From Rhabdornis inornatus (Eukaryota > Chordata > Aves > Passeriformes > Rhabdornithidae): a DNA stretch of 64,000 nucleotides. The notes below the pieces were generated by a model. It was given only the letters and a program-made list of their open reading frames with translations. It made no database searches and was not told where the DNA came from. The stretch is from contig VWZS01000321.1 in the NCBI GenBank assembly GCA_013397075.1, positions 62,001 through 126,000 on the forward strand, given 5' to 3'. Numbering within the stretch: the first letter of the stretch is position 1; each line of letters opens with the position of its first letter. The translations under genes and the position numbers were made by a program. Positions 25,701 to 35,500 of the stretch are shown piece after piece.

Positions 25701-26620
25701 GTTTATTGCCAGATTTTCGATACGTGCAGACTTCAGCTCCTCATTTCTGGTTGCAGCAAAGAGAAAATAAAAGAATCTTCAAGTGGACAGGCTATTACAA
25801 AAATAATGATTCACCTGCACTTGACAGTACTCCACAGGTATAAATTGGTGCAGATCCATTATAGCAAATAGAACTGTGCCAATTTATATCACCAAAAGAT
25901 GACCATGACTCTGTATTAACAAACCTGCATCCTTGTGCTATTCCGGATTTGCTGAGCTGAAAGTTGACTTTTGATCCTGTCTCCCACTTAAATCTCACAA
26001 ATCAAATGTAGGCACAGCGCTTACAATTTTCTTCCATAGATCACATACAATTAAAGCTTTGATTCTTAGCCTCGCTTTTCCTTCGTTTTCAACAAGATAG
26101 AAGTTATTATAGATGTTTCAGCAGAGTGAGACCAGAAAACTCTTCAATCTCTGCAGAAAGTTCATTGCTGAGAGTGCTAGAAACTTCATATCTGTATACA
26201 TGGTTTGCTTTATTTGGCCATAGAACAGTTTAATTTTCTGAAGATCAAGAGCTATGTTGTCAATCTAATAATCAGATGTTTTTACAGAGTTACACATACC
26301 AACAACAAACTTTTTTTTCTTAAAATCAAGATGGAATAGCATGTCAATTGTGAGGTGAGGTGTTCTATAAGAGACAACTCCTTGTAATTTTTTTCATGCT
26401 TGGATGTAAATTAACTAAATTATATTTAATTTTTAAATAGTCTTTAAAAATGATACCAAAATTTAAATTATTTAAAAAATGATTGTCAAAAGCTTTACTG
26501 TTTTATATTCACTCATTTAAATAAGGCTGCATTGATGCTTTGCATGTGGTAAACAAACAATACAACTGCACAAAAGCCTCTGTCAAACCAGCAGTGCATG
26601 TGGATAACAGTGCAGGCAAA
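22766..26620. other. TFPI: TFPI intron between the beta terminal exon and Kunitz 3
   Basis: No exon is recognised. The longest open frame in the window (23290-23751, minus, 153 codons) and a hydrophobic frame at 25027-25407 fall here, but neither has TFPI-like or other family features. Interpreted as intron. Confidence 0.7.
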
Positions 26621-26646
26621 AAATAGAGTACAACACACATTCATGC

Positions 26647-26652
26647 TTTATT
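26647..26652 (-). terminator. TFPI: Poly(A) signal for the TFPI-beta terminal exon
   Basis: AATAAA on the minus strand lies 111 nt after the beta stop codon and is followed at 26640-26631 by GT-rich ATGTGTGTTG, a typical downstream element. The signal lies inside the intron before Kunitz 3, as expected for an alternative terminal exon, and would end beta transcripts near 26630. Confidence 0.65.
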
Positions 26653-26763
26653 AGACACTCCATTGTAAGCAAAGAGCACAGGAATGCCACCTACAAACCT
26701 ATTATCTTACAGAACATATAAAATGCAAAAACCTTAGTGAGTCTCTACATCATCACTCAGTCC

Positions 26764-26861
26764 TCAAAAGTACAAGCAAGTGCAAATGCAAAAAACCAAC
26801 AGAAATACTTGGTGAGAATGATCAGGCTCTTTCCAACTGTTTGTTGCTTCCTCTTGCACAA
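26764..26861 (-). CDS. TFPI: TFPI-beta-type alternative terminal exon
   Basis: The acceptor is TTTTTATGATCCACAG (AG at 26863-26862). Phase 1 entry after either linker exon gives valine, and 31 further codons lead to TGA at 26766-26764. The peptide starts VVQEEATNSWK and ends HQVFLLVFCICTCLYF. Aligned without gaps to the human TFPI-beta tail as I recall it, it shares V1, E4, W10-K11, H15, Q18-V19-F20-L21, F24-C25-I26 and F32. The exon lies after the Kunitz 2-3 linker and before Kunitz 3, as in mammals. In mammals this tail directs attachment of a glycosylphosphatidylinositol anchor, producing a membrane-bound form that lacks Kunitz 3 and the basic tail. The bird-type peptide stops about ten residues earlier, leaving a hydrophobic end of roughly 14 residues. 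Confidence 0.85.
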
Positions 26862-27517
26862 CTGTGGATCATAAAAATGACATGCCTCAAATTCAATCAC
26901 CCTGTACAGTGTGAGCAAGCACGAGCCATTTACAGTGGACAGTGTCCAGCTGCTGGTACTGTTGAAGTTTATCCCTACTCAGTAAAGGTCCAGAGTCCCA
27001 TCTTTTACATAGTGCAAAAAATACCTTGGAGCAACATTTAAAATTAATTCATACTCACTGTGATTGTACTCAACTCAAAACTGAGTTTAAGACGGTCACA
27101 GCGAAAATAGAAACATTATGGTATTAAATATATTATACCCTGCCATATTCTAAAATCCAAATGTTGTCCTTTTCTAACTGGTAAAAGGAATTTAAATCAT
27201 TTGCCTATTAGATCCTCACAAAAATATTAATTTTGACTGAAAGAAGTATGCATCACTGCTTTTGCTCTTTGTATTAATCAGGCCTTTAGGAAGTGCACAC
27301 TTTTTAAAGAGACTGGTGAGCCTTCCACTTCCTGATATTTATGAAAGATCTGTAAGTTGTGATATATTCTTTTGCTTTGACTTTCTCTGCTTATCAAATC
27401 CTTTGGCAAAGATGAAAGCCCATTCTTTAGTCTCAGGTATGTCAGAAAATGGGTTTAAATGGAAATGCAATCCATATAAAAGATTGAGAGCTAAGAACTG
27501 GAAAAGCTAATTCTTAC

Positions 27518-27610
27518 CAAAAAAAATGGGGAACTGGTTGGGCTCCTCCTTTGGGGAACTACTGTTCAGGGTGTTGGACTTCTCATTCGGAGCAGCTGGC
27601 AACAAATTAA
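27518..27610 (-). CDS. TFPI: TFPI Kunitz 2-3 linker exon B (duplicate)
   Basis: The exon is 93 nt, phase 1-1, between acceptor TTTTTCTTTTAG (AG at 27612-27611) and donor TTTG|GTAAGAATT (GT at 27517-27516). After a shared first codon it encodes NLLPAAPNEKSNTLNSSSP and then KEEPNQFPIFF. It is clearly related to exon A at 28096-28227: both share NLLP, NT-x-NSSSP and the intron sequence GTAAGAATT after the donor. NSS is a potential N-glycosylation site, and the Ser/Thr/Pro-rich stretch suits O-glycosylation. Human TFPI has one corresponding exon (with NAVNNSLTPQ). The copies could both be included or be alternatives, since every combination keeps the frame. Confidence 0.85.
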
Positions 27611-28095
27611 CTAAAAGAAAAAGTAGAAAGAGTTGGTGTGAAGCAGTCAGGGATGGGATATGTAGACACATCCAAGCTCTGGAAAACAGCTGTGATTGGT
27701 ACCTGTTGGCCCTGCTCAAATCCACTACTGATGCCAGTTGCCAAGCAACATCTCTAAAGGCTCAGGAAACTCAGCTTGCTGAAACAACTTTGCAATGGGT
27801 TCCTTTTTCTTCTCTAATTTTACTGATGTAAAATTTAGATCATACACAGCTTGGTACGGTTATTTTTATATCACCAGCAGACATTCTAACCCTTGCAATT
27901 GTGAGCCTTTTTCAAAATATGTATTGCTGGCAAGAATGAGTCTCTGAAGCTACTTTTAATGCTAATGACTTCTCTGTGCTCAGGTATTTCCAGTGACATG
28001 TCTTCAAATAAATGGGAAAAATCAGACAAAAAAAAATCTGGACAAACCAGAGAGCATCAAAGGGTTGAATATAAACAGCAAAAGAAAATTCTTAC
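27611..28095. other. TFPI: Intron between duplicated linker exons A and B
   Basis: A short 485-bp intron. Its two ends resemble the outer introns of the duplicated exons, consistent with an exon duplication that included flanking intron. Confidence 0.7.
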
Positions 28096-28227
28096 CAAAA
28101 ATCCCATGAGACTGGCTGGGTTCTGCTGGGGAGCTGCTGTTCACAGTGTTGGGATGTTCTTCTGCTGGGGAGCTGCTGTTCACAGTGTTGGGATGCTCTT
28201 CTGCTGTAACAGTTGGCAATAAATTTG
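28096..28227 (-). CDS. TFPI: TFPI Kunitz 2-3 linker exon A with internal tandem duplication
   Basis: The exon is 132 nt, phase 1-1, between acceptor TTTTTTAATTTAG (AG at 28229-28228) and donor TTTTTG|GTAAGAATT (GT at 28095-28094). After a serine codon shared with Kunitz 2 it encodes NLLPTVTA, two copies of the 13-residue unit EEHPNTVNSSSPA, and EPSQSHGIF. Each unit carries an NSS N-glycosylation sequon. The human counterpart has a single NAVNNSLTP. The linker joins Kunitz 2 to Kunitz 3 in alpha forms and to the membrane tail in beta forms, so the exon sets spacing and glycan content rather than inhibitory activity. Confidence 0.92.
28121..28206. repeat. TFPI: 39-bp coding tandem repeat, two units plus 8 bp
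   Basis: Units at 28121-28159 and 28160-28198 differ at one visible base (GATGTTCT versus GATGCTCT). A partial third unit TTCTGCTG follows at 28199-28206. The period of 39 keeps the frame and the near identity implies a recent duplication. Confidence 0.95.
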
Positions 28228-29277
28228 CTAAATTAAAAAAAAAACAAACAAGAAACAAAACAACAAAGGAAGTGAAAACTATTAAGAAAAAATAAATCTT
28301 GTTATCAATAATTCAATATCTTAAAAATCAAAACTTTGATCTATTTAGACCATGGTAACAGCCCCTAACCCTCTCCTCTTGTGTGTTCATGCAAATTTAC
28401 ATGAAGGTGTTATTTTAGACTAAAGTAATGCATAAGAATATTCTGCAGCTTTTAGTCCAGAAGGTAAAAGTGGAATCACAGCCCAGGAAAAAATGCTTCA
28501 GCAAAAGTAGGGGAAATGCACATGGCTCTATAATTATAGTTAAAAAAAAAATCTTTAAAAAGCAGCATAGTGGATCTTCTCTAAGTGTGAATAGGCTCAA
28601 GTTCCCCTTGCCAAAATGACAGCTTATGAAATAGTGCTGGAAAAAGGCCAACTAGAGACAAGCAAGATAAAAAGGTCTGGAGGCTCTCAATGGGAAAATG
28701 TATTTGCCTTATGAATAAAACGAAGCACTTGGTGAAGGGAGAGGATTTCTGTATCCTGATGTAGAACAATTCTTTGGAAGGAGCAGGACAAGGAAGCAAA
28801 TAACTGGTCTGTGGTCAGTCCAAATGGCTTTTGTAGCCTAAGCTGCACAGCCAAATCATTCCCAAGGGTCACACAGGTATTTGTTGAATCTTTGGTGGCA
28901 AGCTAGCAATACACAGTAAGTTAAAAATTCCTACATGGGCACCTCTTGTCATGACAAGACTTGGTTTGAAAGGAGTATATCCAGACCAATGGGTTAAAAA
29001 CATACATTAGTACATTAGTGTTTTATGGTATTATAAAGCCGAACAAATGGCAGATTTTAGGTTAGCTGTCATGAGAGAAGTAAAAACGTAGGAGTCCTGT
29101 AATATTCCTTAAATAGTACCTACCAAGTGCTTACTTAATACTTTACATTTTAGTATTTTTATTTAAAAATATGTATAATTATTGTAAATTTCATTTATAA
29201 ATTATTGCCACCTCAGGACACCCTAAATTGCCTGTTTTTTTCATGCAAAATACCTTCAAAACACACAATTTTTTTTA
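28228..29277. other. TFPI: TFPI intron between Kunitz 2 and linker exon A
   Basis: No exon is called. A minus AATAAA at 29158-29163 could serve transcripts that read through the Kunitz 2 donor. A minus frame at 28415-28651 is hydrophobic in part but is not splice-supported. Confidence 0.7.
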
Positions 29278-29321
29278 CAAGAGTATAAAGAGTATAAGAG
29301 TGATTATAAACATCAGCTTAC
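29275..29321 (-). other. TFPI: Possible Kunitz 2 read-through terminal tail
   Basis: If the Kunitz 2 donor is not used, the frame continues from CQDN with CKLMFIITLILFILL and stops at 29277-29275. The added end is strongly hydrophobic, and a poly(A) hexamer lies about 110 nt further on. Mouse TFPI has a described delta form ending after Kunitz 2 by a similar route. No transcript evidence is available here, and such a frame can arise by chance in AT-rich intron. Confidence 0.3.
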
Positions 29322-29498
29322 AGTTGTCTTGGCAGGTAGTCTGGCACTCCTCCAAACTCCTGAAGTTGTTCTGGTTTCCTAGACACCCACCATACTTGAA
29401 TGCTTCACACAGTTTTGTCTCTTTGTTGTAGAAGTACCTGGTGAAATATCCTCGGCAGACCCCCGGCTCTTGGGCGTGGAAGCAGAAGTCAGGCTTTC
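29322..29498 (-). CDS. TFPI: TFPI Kunitz domain 2 exon
   Basis: The exon is 177 nt, phase 1-1, between acceptor TTGTTTCTAG (AG at 29500-29499) and donor AACT|GTAAGC (GT at 29321-29320). It encodes GKPDFCFHAQEPGVCRGYF through GGCLGNQNNF to TCQDN, with six cysteines. P1 in GVC-R-G is Arg, matching the human domain that binds factor Xa at this residue. The YGGCLGN-x-NNF core is conserved. The human N-glycosylation site in YFYNNQT is absent (YFYNKET). The final base T, joined to CA of exon A, gives serine; joined to TT of exon B it gives phenylalanine, so both joins stay open. Confidence 0.98.
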
Positions 29499-32400
29499 CT
29501 AGAAACAATGCTAAATGATCAAACAGGGTGGATGAAATAAAAAACTAAAATGCATCCCAAAACAACAACAGAACTGGAGGAAGTTTGCAAAATAAACCTG
29601 TGACTTTGGGCTAAAGGCCAACTATAAAATAACTGCTGCTTTATTGTGCTGTTTTTGTTCTATGTTTAACACTGCAATATTACACTGGAACATCATAGGG
29701 GTATTTATTGCTCTGTTCAAGTAGCCACTAAATTACATCTTGAAAAATGTCAATGAGTCCTTTAAAGTTCCAAAACATTAATTCTCTAAGTTGAAAATTA
29801 GTTTTTATTCTGATTTATAAGAAGACCTGAACCTCACCTGGGTCACTTGCACCTACACATCCTTGTTATTTATGTTCCAGTCAATGTTAGTGTGAATTAT
29901 ACACAAAGCCATATTCAAATAGGAGAAAAAAGGAAGGAGTTTTAAAATAAAACAAAAAAAATCTAGTAGTGCAGTTTATCCTTATAAAAGATGCTGTAAA
30001 CAGGGAGACAGAGCAGCTATTCTATAATATTTCAGTCCCAGCTCTGAGTTTGCAATCAGTAACTACAATATCAACCAAGGAAAAGTTAACAAATGAATAT
30101 TGCATAATTTGACTGAATATCATAGCATGATATCACATCCTCTGGCAGGGAAGAAAAACATGTAGTAAAATAAAATAGTATGCTTAAAATAATGGTGACA
30201 GTAATGAAATATATGTGGAGGAATTCTCAGATTCTTGCTTATAGATATTTTGAAATATGATTCTTGTCTGAGCTGACTTGCCAAGAAAAGTCTATTTAAC
30301 CATCATATAAGAAAATCCTATCAGGTGTAACATATAAAGGCCTTGCTTGGCTGTGAAAATCGACAAAACATTGAGACTAAAATGGTGTGCAGCAGGCTGT
30401 CATTTAAAAAAATGGATTCAGAACAGTTACTTTGACATTCCTAACATTTTAGAAATAGATTATCGACTTGCAAAGAAGTTAATCCTATTACACCTCTTTT
30501 AGGTAGGTATATATTCAAATCCATTGCTAGAACAAGATTATTATTAAAGGCAATTGATGCACATATTGAATTTATATAAAATATTATAATAGCTCATAAC
30601 TAGTGTTTTCCTAAGAATTAATTTGCAATATGCTGCATTTCAATTTTTATAATGCTTCATGAGCAGAAAAAAATAACTTTCAGAGATCACATGAAAAATT
30701 GAATCACTACAATATTCTTGAATATAGCAACCAAATCAACTGTTTTTAGCATTTTCAAATAGTTTAATTTTGATTCTTCATTACAAACTTCATTCTCTGC
30801 CAATAAGTGTAACCCACAGTTCAGGAGTTTCACATCTTTTACTATGCAAAGGCAGCACCTATTGATGTGCATAGATTTAGAAAGCTAAGCTTACACAGAG
30901 CAATAAATATGAAAAATACATGCAAGGCACATGTTGTGCTTTCAGCTGAAAACAGAGGTGAGATAGGTGCCTAGACAGGGAGCAGCAAGACTCCACCAGG
31001 AGTATCTGTTCCATCTGCTAGGAGCTCACAGACAAGAGGAGCTAGAGAAAAAAATTCTCTCAAACATTGCACAATACTGTGAAATAACACAAAGATATTA
31101 TTAGAAATATATTAACTGAAAAAGCAAGGCAGATAAAAATAAGGATATGCAAAGTAGGCTACAGGATTATGACTGATTCTTAAAAACAGATGTCCTTAAT
31201 TTAGAATATTCTTATATTAAAATGGTTCTTGCAAATGAAATTAAGTCCAAATTAGTTGAGCTCATAGCTAACTTTTTTAGCCACTTTTGAAGAGAGAGTT
31301 CATGAAGGCAATATAACCCTAACCATACAAAGCAGGACTTTACTCTAAATGCCACATCTTTCTCCAAGGACTCAATATCCAAGACTACATTAGTGGAAAT
31401 AACAGCACATGCGCCATAATGCTGATGATAGCCATGAGCTGAATTTTACAGGATGTGTTCTGGTTTGTCATTAAAGGCAGGGATCTAGGGTCAGCCCTTA
31501 AAGGAAGTAGTGCCAAAGTCTGCAGCATCTGTGGGAAATCAACCTTAGTAGCTTCCACAGTATAATCATGATTTTTTTTCAATGCATTAAGAATAGAAAA
31601 GACAGTAGAAAACAGGAAAATAAAACCATTATCTCATATGAAAATGCAAAGATAGGTGATCTGATTATAGTTTATTGCAAAATGCACATGCAAATACTTG
31701 CATTTCTGCAAGTTGCTAAATCCACTCCTATTCAGGAAGTCCCAAGTGGAAGGAGGGATGAAGGAGAGCAAGAAGAAAAAGAGGAGCTGACTTGTGAAAG
31801 AGACTCAGGTGTGTGTTTGTGGAGCTCTGGCTGCCCACAGTGGGCCCCATCCAGGTGAGTCTCCAATGTGCAAAGGGGAAGGGTAGAGTAAGCTCTACCC
31901 ACAAGCTCTACTCTGAGTGTCAAACTGAAATATCCTCAGGAACATCAGTTTTCTCAACAGACCAACAGTGTTTCAGTAAGGGATTCCCAGACTTTAGCAC
32001 TGGCTGTTTTGGAAGTCTGGGGTATCAGGAATTTAAAGTTCTGTTAAAAGTCTGATCCTTCAGGAATGGGAAACTTGCTCCCTTGTTTGATTTGCAATTA
32101 GGGCACCTGCCCTAACCTCTGGTACCTCCTCCACAGACAATGCTTAAAAAGTTCTGTTTCAGAGTACTTTTTCCCTATTTTTCTAAAAGTAAAAAGGCAT
32201 TAGTACAAAACATTTAGCTTGTTCTCAAAATATTGTAAGAGTTTCCTGTCGTGGCTAATTATACCATGCTTGAATCTCTGCTGAGTCCCTCTTTCTACTG
32301 AAGAAAGAGAAAAGGATGATGATGTATTTATTTTCTGGAGAAGGGATTGCAGCTACCACCTTCAGTGACCACAACTGTCGTCAAATTCTTTGATGAAGAC

Positions 32401-32547
32401 AGAAGTTTCGGACTAAGAACTCACTTTAATCTGACATTGCTGTTTTTGTTAGAAGATAAATTATATATTGTTCTGAGCTACCAAAAGAAGCTAATAAATC
32501 CCTTATTATGGTAGAAGAACCTTAGATTATGATGTAAACATAATTAC
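29499..32547. other. TFPI: TFPI intron before Kunitz 2
   Basis: AT-rich, no exon, repeat family or RNA gene recognised. A perfect 8-bp hairpin (GGGTAGAG/CTCTACCC) lies at 31881-31900. Confidence 0.7.
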
Positions 32548-32586
32548 CTTTCTTAATTTTTGCTAACGCCATCTTCTGAGGCAATT
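32548..32586 (-). CDS. TFPI: TFPI Kunitz 1-2 linker mini-exon (39 nt)
   Basis: The acceptor has a long pyrimidine tract and ends CTTGCAG (AG at 32588-32587); the donor is AAAG|GTAATT (GT at 32547-32546). In phase 1 it encodes E-LPQKMALAKIKK and leads into GKPDFC of Kunitz 2. Human TFPI also has a very small exon here (ANRIIKTTLQQ). Length and phase match, although the residues are poorly conserved apart from basic character. In another phase the exon contains stop codons, so the frame depends on donor choice after Kunitz 1. Confidence 0.88.
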
Positions 32587-35500
32587 CTGCAAGATAAATA
32601 AAAATAAAGGTATTTAGCAAAAGCACACATGTTAAGTCTCACCTGTGGTACCAGTGCTTTTAGCAGTGACAGTGAGCACTGAGAAGCAAGAATACAGCAT
32701 CTCTTCCTTCTTCTCTTTATTTGGGAAGCAGCACAAAAGCCCATTGTGGAGAACTGAAGTATCATTTCCTTTGTATAGGAAGACCTGCTGTATTGGAAAC
32801 TTGACAAAATAGAAAGTACTGAAATCAAATTATGCCAGTATTGAATAGAACAGGGTGATTACTCCACTTGCTACTGCATCCAGGATCCTGTATCATGCAG
32901 TCTTACTCCTCAAAAGAGGAGTACTTAGCAGACTAAAAAGCCACTACTGATACTAATACTAATAATAACCTACTAATACTGCTCATAGCTTTGGAGCTGA
33001 CTGAGGGAGACAGTAAGGCTTCCCTCATCCTATCCATTTCCCTCTGCTCTGCCATGTAGAGCCTGAGTGAAGCTTTCTTTACGCAGTTTCCTTTGGCCGA
33101 GTATCTCCAGGTATCCCAGGGGTGTAGATGAAAACTTTCTCTGCATGGTTCTCAATCTGCACCGAAGAAGTTATTGTCATTTTTAATTCAGGAGCCTGGG
33201 TTTCATTGGATCAGCTCAAGAAACTGGGTATCTTAATTCAACCCCAAATTCCTTTTTAGAGATTGAAAACAACGCTTCTTCTCCTTGTAGGAGATTGTCT
33301 AGCCATAAAAAACTGCAAAGGAGTCCAAGGGCAGAGCAGATCATCCAATGTCTGAGAAAGGCTGACTATTTTGACAGCTGAGAGAAAGGTGGACAGCAGC
33401 TTCTGGACTCTGCCTTAGTCACCTTACTTGCATTGCTTCATAATTCTTGTTTTGTACTTTACTGCCCTTTTTAAAATCATAATTCTACCCTAGTTTTCTC
33501 TGGAAACCTGCTGATGTTATATTTTCAAAGCTGTTCTATTGGATACAAATTCTGTCATGACACATTTTTCCTTTCACCTCTGGGACAATGCAGCTGTTAC
33601 CCTTTAAAAATATTAAAGGCATGGCATGCACTCCAGAGTGACATAGCATTTCTTTGAACAGATTTCCAATTTTTCCTATTAGTAGGAGGCTTGGCCCTCA
33701 GCATTTAAACCCATGACCTAAATGAAGGACACGCACGTCAGGCTGTTTCACTAACTTCACTCAGCTGTCCCCTTCAGGGCAAAAATCAGCAATCATATTT
33801 TGGCATGTAATCTCTACTCTTCTGGCAGAGAAAAAGAAAATTTTGTTGTGAGTTTAGAAGGGCCTAGAATCTTTTAATCTTACTACTATGTCAACAGCGT
33901 TTTTGCTTCTGGTTTCAGTCAAAAAGCCAATCCACATCTGAGTTGATTTCTTTTTTGTCAACAAAGCGTATTTCCTTGTAGATCCACTCTAAGTAATAGA
34001 CATTAGAATTGCCATCGTGACCAGAACCATTTACCAGCAGGTATTTTCCCACAGTAGCAAGCTTAAATAGCTTAGAATTGATATTCACTGCCTCAAAAAT
34101 TAAGATCTTTGTGCTAGTGATGACATTTGTGACTATACTCATATCCAGTAAACAGTGGAGCCTACAGGCAAGTTCCTCTTAGAAAGTACTTTCTCATTCC
34201 CCGAAGTTGTTGAGTATTGGGCACAAGAAACAAAAAATACAGCTGATTTCTAGGAAGCTTGATTCAGAAGTAGTCATCTTGAATCTGAACCTTGTCTTGG
34301 AGTACCTTGGGGTGGCCAATGTGCAGCTGGGCTCCCTGAACTCTGTTGTAGTGTCATCAATCAGTTCTGTCTGGTGGTTTATTGATTCCAAACTGTTAAC
34401 AAGTTCTCCTGATCTGGTAATTTACTCATGCTGGCCCATTTATTCTTGTATTTGTACTGAATATTGAAAATCAAAAACTTGGACCAATCACATTATTTCT
34501 TCTGATTTCTACATATTAGAAATACATATTTCTACATATCTACATTGCAACGTTACTTTTTTTAATATTTTTATCAATACCAGTCTTCACATTCTTCAAA
34601 GTGGTAATTTACTATTTCAGATTTTTCTTTATTTTAAAGCACTTTTGTGTCACTCATACTTTCTCTCGAGACTCATTTCTACAGTCACAAAATAGTGTTC
34701 TCCTACAGTAATAAATACTGGAAATGGAAGTAAGATGAACATAACTCTATACTTTCTCCAAGACTGCACAGACGGGTTAGATTTAACAAAAAATTCACAG
34801 AATTATACAGAGTTTTGCTGAATTATGTTAGCAAAAGGGATTAATTTAAGAGTTTAGTTTGCTTTATGCCTGATGGTCTGCAGCATACTGTATGTAACAC
34901 CAAACCATTTTTTCTGCTGTTATCAATTCAGAGAATACAAAGATCATGAGCCTTTGTCTCTCCTCTTCCTCCAAGCAGATCCAGCTCTTGGAGAGTCTTT
35001 GATCACTGTTACTCATACACTGAAAAGTGGTTGTGGGCTGAGTACCAAGATGTAGACCCTAAGCCAGTTCTCATTTTAGATCACTTTCAGTTTTATACTA
35101 TAGAGTTATGCCAAATATATGCCAGTACAGGATTTAGTCTAGAAGATCTGCTCCAGATCCCACATGTGTGTCAGAATCAAATTAACACTGGGTTCCTTTC
35201 AACTCAGCTTATTCTGTGAACACAGCAACATCAGATTAAAGAAATAATGTGATAAATCTTCATTCATGACACCTGATGACAATTTTTGGACACTTCATTC
35301 CAAATTCTGCATCTATCAACTCCGTCTTTTCCCTTTTATCCCTCTATCTTAGTCTTTAAATTGAAATTGAGGAGAAACACTCCAAATTTCCTGCGACAGG
35401 AAGTGTCAAGTTTTGGTTGAGATACTGGCAGGTGCTGTCTTGCAAATAACCCCAACTCCAAGCATAGTAAAGGTGCTGTGGGTCCTGCTGAAACCCCAAA

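Noticed and set aside
28415..28651. Minus frame containing FFLG-x-DS, reminiscent of the end of the human TFPI-beta tail
   Set aside because: It lies before, not after, the linker exons, aligns only with a gap, and has no supported acceptor. Judged coincidental.
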